Positions 9,382 through 16,458 of a DNA stretch of 64,000 bases are shown one piece after another (within the stretch, counting starts at the first letter, position 1; every line of letters starts with the position of its first letter). A program made the position numbers and the translations under genes. The notes below the pieces were generated by a model. The model ran no database searches. It worked only from the letters and a program-made list of their open reading frames with translations, and had not been told where the DNA came from. The stretch is from assembly GCA_008501765.1 (NCBI GenBank), contig QQUE01000007.1, positions 124,001-188,000 of the forward strand, read 5' to 3'. The DNA comes from Calditrichota bacterium (lineage in GTDB: Bacteria; Zhuqueibacterota; Zhuqueibacteria; Zhuqueibacterales; Geothermadaptataceae).

Positions 9382-10665
9382 TTGAAGTATAACATATCCA
9401 TGTTGGCCCGGTTTTGCGCCTACGGTTTTCTCAAGAACCAGCGATATTTCGAACCATTTATCGTGCTCGCATTGCTGGAAAAAAATCTATCTTTTTTCCA
9501 AGTTGGGACTCTTTTCGCCTTTCGTGAACTAATGGTTAATTTTGCCGAAATCCCTTCGGGCAGTATTGCAGATATTTATGGACGCCGCCGCTCAATGATC
9601 GTTTCGTTTGTGGCTTATATTCTTAGTTTCCTCGTGTTTGCTGTGAGCGTACGATATTCGGCGTTTTTTATCGCGATGTTGTTTTACGCCATCGGGGATG
9701 CATTTCGTACAGGGACACACAAGGCAATGATTTTCTCCTGGTTGCGCAGTCAGGGCAAAGAAAACGAACGGTTACGATATTATGGATTAACGCGTTCGTG
9801 GAGTAAACTTGGTTCCGCATTGTCGGCAATAATCTCTGGCTTTTTTGTCTTTTATTTCAAAGAATACACCGCCATTTTTTATTTTTCCTGCATTCCATAT
9901 ATTGTAAGTATTATAAACATAGCCAGTTATCCTGCAGAGCTTGATGGGAGCACGGACAATTTCAAATCCGTTCGCCAACTTTTTTTGCACACAAAAGACG
10001 GATTGGCCATGTCGTTAAAATCAAAATATTTGCGCCACCTCATTTTTGAATCCATGGGATTTGAGGGGGTCTTCAATTCAATGAAGGATTATTTGCAACC
10101 GGTATTGCAGACATTAGCTGCCGGCGTATTGATCCACTTTGCTTTTGCAAATGAACTAACTTCTGCGCAAAAATCGGTTATTTTTGTTGTGCCAACATAC
10201 ACAGTTTTGTTTATTATGTCTGCCGTAGTAAGCCGTAATGCGCAAAAAATCATCCAATTTTTGGGAGAAGAATATCAAGCTGCCTTTAAGTGTTGGGGAC
10301 TGTTTGCCGCGATTTCACTGATAATTACTATGGCAGGATTTTATCGATCTTTAGCACTTGTGGCTATTGCATTTATACTTTTGTTTATGCTGCAAAACCT
10401 GTGGCGCCCATTTTTGGTAAGCCGATTTGATTCACATTCTACGGAAGCACATGGCGCTACAATTCTCTCGATTGAATCTCAATCCAGACGTGTGGCAACC
10501 GTCGTTCTTGCACCAATTCTGGGGTTTATGGTGGATTATGTGCGTGAGAATCAACTGATCGGGGAGTACGGTTTAGTCGGGTTTATTGGTATTTTAAGTG
10601 CCGTGCTGTTTTTATATTTTAACCATCTGTTTTTAAACCGATTGAATAATGGAATACAGAATTAA
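9382..10665 (+). CDS. MFS-type membrane transporter
   Basis: A 427-residue, very hydrophobic protein with about 12 predicted membrane helices. The loop between helices 2 and 3 carries GSIADIYGRRRSM, the Major Facilitator Superfamily motif A, which supports a proton- or solute-driven transporter of the inner membrane. A second pore-lining half begins after a loop with the basic stretch near residues 195-215. The start is a TTG at 9382; an in-frame ATG at 9400 is possible. Substrate cannot be told from sequence; similar proteins are often annotated as drug or sugar exporters. It lies 72 bases after the deoxyhypusine-synthase-like gene. Confidence 0.8.
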   Translation: MKYNISMLARFCAYGFLKNQRYFEPFIVLALLEKNLSFFQVGTLFAFRELMVNFAEIPSGSIADIYGRRRSMIVSFVAYILSFLVFAVSVRYSAFFIAMLFYAIGDAFRTGTHKAMIFSWLRSQGKENERLRYYGLTRSWSKLGSALSAIISGFFVFYFKEYTAIFYFSCIPYIVSIINIASYPAELDGSTDNFKSVRQLFLHTKDGLAMSLKSKYLRHLIFESMGFEGVFNSMKDYLQPVLQTLAAGVLIHFAFANELTSAQKSVIFVVPTYTVLFIMSAVVSRNAQKIIQFLGEEYQAAFKCWGLFAAISLIITMAGFYRSLALVAIAFILLFMLQNLWRPFLVSRFDSHSTEAHGATILSIESQSRRVATVVLAPILGFMVDYVRENQLIGEYGLVGFIGILSAVLFLYFNHLFLNRLNNGIQN

Positions 10666-10697
10666 ATCGCATTGTTATTATTTTTTTTAAATTTATC

Positions 10698-10727
10698 TTG
10701 ATCAATTTTCACTTTAAATTGTATAAT
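10698..10727 (+). promoter_or_regulatory. Predicted sigma70-type promoter of the heme/TlpA operon
   Basis: TTGATC at 10698-10703 and a perfect TATAAT at 10722-10727 are separated by 18 bases, giving a start near 10734, about 33 bases before the lipoprotein ATG. The -10 is a consensus match in an otherwise AT-rich gap, so chance occurrence is possible. Confidence 0.5.
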
Positions 10728-10766
10728 TGAAACCAAAATCAAATAATGTTTTATAAAAGGATTGAA

Positions 10767-11075
10767 ATGGCAAGATTAAGTGGAATACTATTGGTATTGG
10801 TTTCATTGCTGGTTATGGCATGCGATCCACCATTTATGAGCGCAGAAAAGGTGGGCCCACCATCCGATCATAAAGTTAAAAAGGGCACGGCAAAACACAA
10901 AAGTGGCCTCGACGAACCGTTTTCAGTCAAGGCAGAATGCAGCAATGCAGAATGCCACGGACCTGAATTAAAAGGCGATATTGCTGTAACAGATCGAGGA
11001 TTGGTAAAAACACCGTCCTGTTATCAATGCCACGGGGAAAAATGGGATGATGACGATGAGGAAGAAGATGATTAA
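10767..11075 (+). CDS. Small lipoprotein with two c-type heme-binding motifs
   Basis: A 102-residue lipoprotein: hydrophobic N-terminus with lipobox LLVMAC, lipidated Cys 19. C85-x2-C88-H89 is a standard c-heme motif; C58-x4-C63-H64 is an expanded version. H35 and H44 could be distal ligands. The last ten residues after Trp93 are almost all Asp/Glu. It is probably a membrane-anchored periplasmic electron carrier. The ATG at 10767 has AAAGGA eight bases upstream; an upstream in-frame ATG at 10746 lacks one. The gene heads a four-gene operon and its end overlaps the thioredoxin gene. Heme attachment is predicted, not shown. Confidence 0.72.
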   Translation: MARLSGILLVLVSLLVMACDPPFMSAEKVGPPSDHKVKKGTAKHKSGLDEPFSVKAECSNAECHGPELKGDIAVTDRGLVKTPSCYQCHGEKWDDDDEEEDD

Positions 11076-11610
11076 GTCAATTTTAATGGATATGAATCCG
11101 TTTTTTAAAGCACACCTTTTTTTTAAAAAAACTTTTCGGGTTTTTCTGATAATTTCTTGCCCTTTGTATGCCCAAAACCCGGGAGAAATGGCTGTTCCAT
11201 TTACAGCAACAACGCTGGAAGGGGATAGCATTCGTTTAGCGGACTTCAAAGGTGAAATTGTGATTTTGGACTTTTGGGCCAGTTGGTGTGCGCCTTGTTT
11301 AAAAGAGATGCCATTTCTTATAGAAATTCAGGAAAAATATCGCGACCAAAATTTGGTGGTCATAGCTATCAATTTAGATAACAATAAAAAAAATGCGGTG
11401 AGATTCCTGAAGAAGATTGGCAAAGACATTCCCTTCCCAATAATTTTTGATAAAAACAAAGAATTGCCAAAATTATATATACCTGCTGCAATGCCAACCA
11501 CTATTTTTATTGATACAAAGGGCGCGATTCGATACCGGCATAATGGGTTTAAGGAAAGCGATAAATCCTCTTTTATCACTGAAATTGAAAAATTAGTTAA
11601 GGAGAAATAG
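11068..11610 (+). CDS. TlpA-like thioredoxin-fold thiol-disulfide oxidoreductase
   Basis: About 180 residues. The active site WCAPC is at 73-77 and the cis-Pro loop is in AAMPTTIFID. An N-terminal hydrophobic segment ends in LIISCPLYAQ, which could be either a lipobox (Cys 31) or a type I signal peptidase site, so the protein acts in the periplasm. TlpA/ResA-type proteins reduce disulfides, often on apocytochrome c heme motifs. I chose the ATG at 11068, where AGGAAG inside the acidic tail of the preceding gene acts as Shine-Dalgarno; upstream ATGs at 11047-11056 are alternatives. It overlaps the heme lipoprotein by 8 bases, consistent with translational coupling and a shared redox role. Confidence 0.88.
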   Translation: MIKSILMDMNPFFKAHLFFKKTFRVFLIISCPLYAQNPGEMAVPFTATTLEGDSIRLADFKGEIVILDFWASWCAPCLKEMPFLIEIQEKYRDQNLVVIAINLDNNKKNAVRFLKKIGKDIPFPIIFDKNKELPKLYIPAAMPTTIFIDTKGAIRYRHNGFKESDKSSFITEIEKLVKEK

Positions 11611-11820
11611 ATGTTGAAAGTTTTTGTTTTACTTGCACTTGCCATACTATTTTCCAGTTGTGCTGCCGTAAAACCCTGGGAAAGAGAAAAATTAGCAGAC
11701 CCGATTATGATATTTAATGAAAATCCGATCGATGCCGGAATTCAGGAACATTTTATTGAGCACAGGGAAGGTGCTGCGGGAGCAACCGGCGCGCAAAGTG
11801 GGGGCTGTGGTTGTGGATAA
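11611..11820 (+). CDS. DUF4266 small lipoprotein with Cys-rich C-terminus
   Basis: A 69-residue lipoprotein with lipobox FSSC (Cys 17). VKPWEREKLADPIM at 20-33 and a Gly/Ala-rich tail ending GGCGCG (Cys 66 and Cys 68) match the DUF4266 family. Function is unknown. In my recollection the family is usually found beside DUF3570 and TlpA-like genes, as here. The C-x-C tail could be a redox partner of the preceding thioredoxin or a metal-binding end; that is inference. It starts directly after the TlpA-like stop codon and its own stop overlaps the GTG of the next gene. Confidence 0.85.
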   Translation: MLKVFVLLALAILFSSCAAVKPWEREKLADPIMIFNENPIDAGIQEHFIEHREGAAGATGAQSGGCGCG

Positions 11821-12958
11821 AAACTGGTTTTTTACTCTTTTATTCGTGTTATGCCTACCAGGTCTAATTATCGCACAAGATGTTCCACAAAACGAAATTC
11901 AAGCAAATATGAGCGGATATGCTGATAATTTTGGTGTGGTGGTTTTATACCCGAACTTTTCGATTACACGCAAAGTTTCAGATGGAACATCATTCAACGG
12001 ACGTTTTCTCGTGGACGCAGTGAGTGCGGCTTCAACAAAAAGCCGTTTCGAGGTAGATGGTGTAACATCTGCGACTTCAAGAGAAAACGGCGGCGCGGAT
12101 AATACGCCTGATGATTTGCGATTTCAGTTTGGTGGCGGTGTGAATCATAATTTTGGTGACCGAACGGCGGTTCTCAATCTTTTATACAGTACTGAACATG
12201 ATTACACATCAACGACGATAACGGGAAATTTCATTCAGCCTCTCGCTCAAAATAATACAATCGTGCAAGTTGGATTTGTTCGCAGTATGGATAAGGTTTT
12301 CCCGCAAACACGCTTCTGGAAAAGAGATTTAAATGTGACCACTGCAACTTTTCAAATCACACAAAATCTTACACCACGAACTGTTGTGCAGGCCATTTAT
12401 TCGCACACAAAGAATTCAGGGCACTTGTCGGATAATTATCAGGTTGTAACAGTACCCACGACAACCGATGTCGTTTACATGGAGCCAATCCACCCGAATT
12501 CGCGTATTCGACGCGCGGCTGCGACCCGTTTAAATTACCACATTTTTACGCGATCATCCGTGCAACTGGGTTATCGTTATTATTGGGATGACTGGGAAGT
12601 CAAAGGGCATACAATTTCTACTCTTTTCCAAACTTATATTCGTGATGAAAGTATCATCGGTGTCGGTATCAGGACCCACCAGCAATCCAAAGCGGAATTC
12701 TTTAAAAAATCTTACACAATTGATGATGAGTTAAGGACAGTCGATCCAAAATTGGATGGTGCTTCGGCGGTAGATCTGCAATTGAAATTATCTTTTCCAA
12801 AATTTCCGTTTGTAAAATGGCTTCCAGCCAACGAAAATCTTAAATATCAATTTGCGCTGAATTGGTACCGGCGGGAGACAGATTCAGCCGATTGGCACAG
12901 CCGGTTAAAAACGCTATACGCTTACAATTTTAATTTTGGCGTACGCTATCATTATTAA
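11813..12958 (+). CDS. DUF3570 protein, probable outer-membrane beta-barrel
   Basis: A 381-residue protein. The GTG at 11813 gives a clean signal peptide (MDKNWFFTLLFVLCLPGLII, then AQ) and an 8-base overlap with the DUF4266 gene; the frame stays open upstream to 11717 but without a signal there. The mature part begins with a conserved YADN segment and continues in alternating polar/aromatic strands ending in NFGVRYHY, an aromatic C-terminus typical of outer-membrane barrels. DUF3570 has no established function. Its constant company with DUF4266 suggests a common envelope complex. It is the last gene of the operon; a hairpin follows at 12996-13037. Confidence 0.82.
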   Translation: MDKNWFFTLLFVLCLPGLIIAQDVPQNEIQANMSGYADNFGVVVLYPNFSITRKVSDGTSFNGRFLVDAVSAASTKSRFEVDGVTSATSRENGGADNTPDDLRFQFGGGVNHNFGDRTAVLNLLYSTEHDYTSTTITGNFIQPLAQNNTIVQVGFVRSMDKVFPQTRFWKRDLNVTTATFQITQNLTPRTVVQAIYSHTKNSGHLSDNYQVVTVPTTTDVVYMEPIHPNSRIRRAAATRLNYHIFTRSSVQLGYRYYWDDWEVKGHTISTLFQTYIRDESIIGVGIRTHQQSKAEFFKKSYTIDDELRTVDPKLDGASAVDLQLKLSFPKFPFVKWLPANENLKYQFALNWYRRETDSADWHSRLKTLYAYNFNFGVRYHY

Positions 12959-12995
12959 TGTTCCGGTTTAACAAGAATCTGGGGAAATTGTAAAT

Positions 12996-13037
12996 ATTCG
13001 CCAAAGGCTCCATTGTTTACTTCGTTTTTTGGCGAAT
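12996..13037. repeat. Perfect 10-bp inverted repeat after the DUF3570 gene
   Basis: ATTCGCCAAA at 12996-13005 is the exact reverse complement of TTTGGCGAAT at 13028-13037, with a 22-base loop. It lies 37 bases after the DUF3570 stop. There is no T-tract after the stem on the plus strand, so it is not a canonical terminator; mRNA 3'-end protection or a protein-binding site are possible. Confidence 0.5.
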
Positions 13038-13327
13038 CATATTACTTCATTCGACAAACAAATATTAATTTGCTTGTGTCTGAAAACTGCGGGCACTCCA
13101 TTTTTCTTTGCAGATGAAGTTTTCCACTAATTATCCACATTTACCTATAACTATTTTTCCTGCCAATTGGGAATCCCGGTTAGTACTTCTTTTTAAAAAA
13201 TATTTTATTCTTCAGAAATTGAATTCCATCTCAGGAGAAGGGTAAAAGATAAATTGTCCACATTTAATAAACAGTTAAAAATATGGATTTGTTGGCAGTC
13301 ATTCCTGTTGAATTTTTAGTAAAAGTA

Positions 13328-13376
13328 AGTAAAATTAAGTTTAACAACTCATCTAAAGCTTGTTACTTAATTTACT
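13328..13376. repeat. AT-rich imperfect hairpin in the gene-free gap
   Basis: AGTAAAATTAAGTTTAACAA (13328-13347) pairs imperfectly with TTGTTACTTAATTTACT (13360-13376) around a 12-base loop; about 16 of 17 bases of the short arm pair if a few bulges are allowed. Nothing identifies its role. Confidence 0.4.
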
Positions 13377-13897
13377 AAACTTTTGTTTTTTTAGAAATTT
13401 AGAGATGTTTAAAAATAAATAGGCAGAATGCGAAATGAAAGTAGTTAATTTTATTTTTAAGTTTAAAAACTATTAAATCGAACAACGGTGATTTATCAAT
13501 AATTCGATTTATAGAGGCGATGCAGCCTTGGCCAATTCAACTTTATAGCCTGAACAAATTTGTGTTTCGAGCAGATTTTTAATGAACTGATATTGATATT
13601 ATTCATTTAAATTTAAGAAGATATCCACATATTTTTTTTAGCCTGCAAATTATTAAGTCGGATGAGTATTACTGGAATTATACACCGTGGTAATTATCAA
13701 TTGTCTGGATTAATATATTTCATGCACTTCGTGGTAACAGGCAATTTGTTCTTAAAATTTATGAATATCCCAAATAAAGGTATAACACTAAAAAAAACCT
13801 TGTTTTCAACTCCATTATTTATGATATTCCATGTTTAGATTTTCAGCGAAAAATTAAACATTTTAAATGCAACTGCCAGATCAAAAAAGAGGTCGGG

Positions 13898-14584
13898 ATG
13901 TTAAAAGCAAAGAAGTCACTCAACCCAAAAGTGACGAAAAGACAACTAAAAGAGGATCAATTTATCACCAAGATTTTTGAATTGTATGATCTCGGACGAA
14001 AGTACCAGAAAGAAATTTCATATGTAATAATTGCAATAATCGCGGTGATCGCACTTTCATATTGGGTCCAACAGGATAAAGTTGTATCAGAACAAAATGC
14101 CGCCGTAGAATTATCTCGCGGTAAAGCCGCTTTTGAGTCTGGACAATTTGATGAAGCTATCGATATATTGACGGCCCTGTCGCAAAACTTTGATGGAACG
14201 ATGAATGCCGGAGCAGGTCTCATCTACCTTGGAAAAGCCTATGGAGCCAAGAATGATTATGTAAATCAGGAAAAATATTTTCAGATATATTTAGATGATT
14301 ACAATGACGACGACTTGTTATCCGTCGCAGCCATGCGAGGCTTGGCAGTAAGCTATGATGAGCGCGGTGATTTTGCAAAAGCTGCTCAAGTATATGCAGA
14401 TGCGGTGGACAAATTCCAGGATGGTTATAACGCGCCTCAATTTTTACTCGATGCAGCTAAATGTTACTTGTTAGCCGACAATTTGGATGCAGCTAAAAAA
14501 TGTCTTGAGAAAATTGTGGTAGATTACGAAAAAAGCCCCTCGTTATCCGAAGCAAAACGATTATTGGCGGAAAATAGTGATTAA
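13898..14584 (+). CDS. Membrane-anchored tetratricopeptide-repeat protein (YfgM-like)
   Basis: A 228-residue protein with a short basic cytoplasmic N-terminus, one membrane helix near residues 43-58 (ISYVIIAIIAVIALSYW) and a periplasmic TPR region. TPR-like helix pairs are seen at GKAAFESGQFDEAIDIL, GKAYGAKNDYVNQEKYF and AAQVYADAVDKF. The layout matches YfgM/UPF0070-type proteins, which assist secreted protein folding at the Sec translocon. AGAGGTCGGG just before the ATG is a usable Shine-Dalgarno. It is followed by a terminator-like hairpin. Confidence 0.75.
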   Translation: MLKAKKSLNPKVTKRQLKEDQFITKIFELYDLGRKYQKEISYVIIAIIAVIALSYWVQQDKVVSEQNAAVELSRGKAAFESGQFDEAIDILTALSQNFDGTMNAGAGLIYLGKAYGAKNDYVNQEKYFQIYLDDYNDDDLLSVAAMRGLAVSYDERGDFAKAAQVYADAVDKFQDGYNAPQFLLDAAKCYLLADNLDAAKKCLEKIVVDYEKSPSLSEAKRLLAENSD

Positions 14585-14613
14585 TATTAATACTTAAGTG
14601 CAAAACAAAATAC

Positions 14614-14642
14614 TTGCAATTAAATTAAATCTTCATTACATT
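14614..14642 (+). promoter_or_regulatory. Predicted promoter of the rimP-nusA-infB operon
   Basis: TTGCAA at 14614-14619 and TACATT at 14637-14642 are separated by exactly 17 bases. Initiation near 14649 would put the hairpin at 14650-14671 at the very 5' end of the transcript. Prediction rests on consensus match only. Confidence 0.4.
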
Positions 14643-14649
14643 TTGTGCT

Positions 14650-14676
14650 AAGTGGGCCCTAAAGCCCACTTTTTTA
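14650..14676 (+). terminator. Terminator-like hairpin directly before rimP
   Basis: AAGTGGGC (14650-14657) pairs perfectly with GCCCACTT (14664-14671) around CCTAAA, followed by a T-tract to 14675. It can end transcription of the TPR gene. Only 17 bases remain before the rimP ATG, too few for a promoter, so if rimP is transcribed from upstream the hairpin sits in its leader and could act as an attenuator or 5' stabiliser. Confidence 0.75.
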
Positions 14677-14692
14677 TTGCCTGAAAAAAATC

Positions 14693-15148
14693 ATGAAGCG
14701 TTTAAAAGACACATTACTCGAAATTGTTAAGCCTCTTATCGACAATAAAAACATAGAGTTCGTCGACCTTGAAATAAAAGGGAGTCAGAATAACCCTGTG
14801 ATTTGCATTTATGTCGATGAAGTTGGGGGGATACCAATAAAGAAATGCGTTTCGATCAGCAGAGAATTGAATCAAATTATAGAAACAGAGAATATCATAA
14901 AATCGGCTTATCGAATTGATGTTTCTTCTCCTGGAATGGATCGACCGCTGAAAACGGAGCGTGATTTTGCCAGAAATATTGGCCGATTCATCAAGATTGA
15001 TTATCAACTCAATGAGGTGAAGCACGAAAGAGACGGTGAAATCGTCAGTGCTGAATCTGAGTATGTTATCATAAAGAAAAATGAAGAAATTCATGAAATA
15101 TTTTACGAATCTATCGATAAAGCCTTAATTCAAATAAAATGGAAATAA
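14693..15148 (+). CDS. rimP: Ribosome maturation factor RimP
   Basis: A 151-residue cytoplasmic protein of normal family length, needed for 30S subunit assembly. The family signature VSSPGMDRPL is at 77-86, between an N-terminal alpha/beta domain and a C-terminal SH3-like barrel. It heads the rimP-nusA-infB-rbfA cluster found in most bacteria. No good Shine-Dalgarno is visible before the ATG (CCTGAAAAAAATC), and the terminator-like hairpin ends 17 bases upstream, which suggests unusual leader control. Confidence 0.95.
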   Translation: MKRLKDTLLEIVKPLIDNKNIEFVDLEIKGSQNNPVICIYVDEVGGIPIKKCVSISRELNQIIETENIIKSAYRIDVSSPGMDRPLKTERDFARNIGRFIKIDYQLNEVKHERDGEIVSAESEYVIIKKNEEIHEIFYESIDKALIQIKWK

Positions 15149-15202
15149 CAGTTTATACCACAATAAAAAGTTGCGACCTTCGCCTGGAGGATAGAGTTCA
15201 AA

Positions 15203-16435
15203 ATGAATAATGAAATTGCCAACGCTTTTAGTCAAATTGTCAAAGAAAAAAATATCGAAAAAGAACAGCTTAGTGAAATCATTGAGGGAATAGTCATTTC
15301 GATGATTAATAAGAAATACGGCTCTTCTGATAATTTCGAAATATTTGTCAATCTGGATAAAGGTGAAATCGAGATTTATCAAAGCAAAGTCATTGTTGAC
15401 AAAGTTGTTGATCCAGTCAATGAAATTGATCTTGAATCAGCCAGAAAGGTTGAATCATCGCTTGAAGTCGGGGATGATTTTATTGAAATATTGGATCCAA
15501 TGCTCTTCGGGCGCAGGCTGATTACAAGCGCAAAACAAAATCTGAATCAGCGAATTAAGGATGTTGAAAAAGAAGTTATTTATAGCGAATTCAACAATCG
15601 AATAGGTGAAATTATTTTAGGTGATATTCGACAAATTAATCGGAATGATATTTTTCTTCTCATCGATCGTACGGAAGCGTTGTTGCCTAAAAACGAGCAG
15701 ATTGAAAGTGAGCGGTATCACCGGGGAGAAAGTGTCCGCGTGCTTGTAAAAGAAGTGAGAAAAAGTGCTCGTGGTCCTGAAGTTATCGTATCTCGTGCGA
15801 ACCCTAAATTTCTGATCCGCCTTTTTGAACTTGAAGTGCCGGAGATTTATGATGGCATAATTGAAATTAAAAATGTTGCAAGACAGTCGGGAGAACGTTC
15901 AAAAATTGCTGTCTTTTCCAACGACAAACGTATTGATCCCGTCGGCGCTTGCGTTGGCATGAAGGGCATTCGAATTCAGGCGGTTAGCAAAGAGCTGAAT
16001 AATGAGAAAATAGATATCATTCCATTTAGTACCGATCCTGCCACATTTATCTCACGTGCATTAAGTCCTGCGAAGCCACTAAAAGTAATTATTGACGAAG
16101 ACAACAAGTCCGCTGTTGCAGTGATTGCCGATGAACAAGTTTCTATTTCTATAGGCAAGGGCGGCTTGAACCGGCGGCTCACCAGTCGATTGACAGGTTA
16201 TAATGTTGAGATTTTAAAAGAATCCGAATATACAGCAATGATTCAGGAAGAGAAAGAAAAAGAAGTTAGCCTGGAAGATTTAGAAGGGATTAGGCCATCG
16301 ATTATCCAAAAGTTACACCTTGCTGATGTTTATTCAGTTCATGATATCATGAGTCTGGGCAGGGATGGTTTATTGGCTATTGAAGGTATCGGTAAAAAAA
16401 CGGCTGATACGATATTTGAACAAATTGAAGAATAA
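15203..16435 (+). CDS. nusA: Transcription termination/antitermination factor NusA
   Basis: A 410-residue RNA polymerase-binding protein that promotes pausing and hairpin-dependent termination and takes part in antitermination. Order of domains: N-terminal polymerase-binding domain (1-125), S1 (about 130-200), two KH domains (about 200-345; VGACVGMKGIRIQAV and VSISIGKGGLNRRL), and a short C-terminal helix-hairpin-helix ending in EGIGKKTAD. A GGAGGA sequence precedes the ATG. It lies 54 bases after rimP. Because NusA stimulates hairpin termination, the hairpin before rimP is an obvious candidate for autoregulation, though that is inference. Confidence 0.97.
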   Translation: MNNEIANAFSQIVKEKNIEKEQLSEIIEGIVISMINKKYGSSDNFEIFVNLDKGEIEIYQSKVIVDKVVDPVNEIDLESARKVESSLEVGDDFIEILDPMLFGRRLITSAKQNLNQRIKDVEKEVIYSEFNNRIGEIILGDIRQINRNDIFLLIDRTEALLPKNEQIESERYHRGESVRVLVKEVRKSARGPEVIVSRANPKFLIRLFELEVPEIYDGIIEIKNVARQSGERSKIAVFSNDKRIDPVGACVGMKGIRIQAVSKELNNEKIDIIPFSTDPATFISRALSPAKPLKVIIDEDNKSAVAVIADEQVSISIGKGGLNRRLTSRLTGYNVEILKESEYTAMIQEEKEKEVSLEDLEGIRPSIIQKLHLADVYSVHDIMSLGRDGLLAIEGIGKKTADTIFEQIEE

Positions 16436-16458
16436 TTTATAAACAGGGTGATTTTAAC

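Larger units (their letters stand above)
12959..13897. other. AT-rich 939-base gene-free region with DnaA-box-like sites
   Basis: The longest gap in the window; no convincing ORF is seen on either strand. It holds a perfect DnaA-box consensus TTATCCACA at 13131-13139, and relatives TTTTCCACT at 13120-13128, TTGTCCACA at 13254-13262 and ATATCCACA at 13621-13629, all in one orientation, within very AT-rich sequence. Two hairpins are listed separately. It could be a replication-origin-like or DnaA-bound locus, a small-RNA locus, or an old decayed gene. The rim-nus cluster is not a usual oriC neighbour, and I see no dnaA or dnaN. Confidence 0.35.

Noticed and set aside
10746-10766. Upstream ATG for the heme lipoprotein
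   Set aside because: It lies before the AAAGGA Shine-Dalgarno and adds seven residues ahead of a normal lipoprotein signal.
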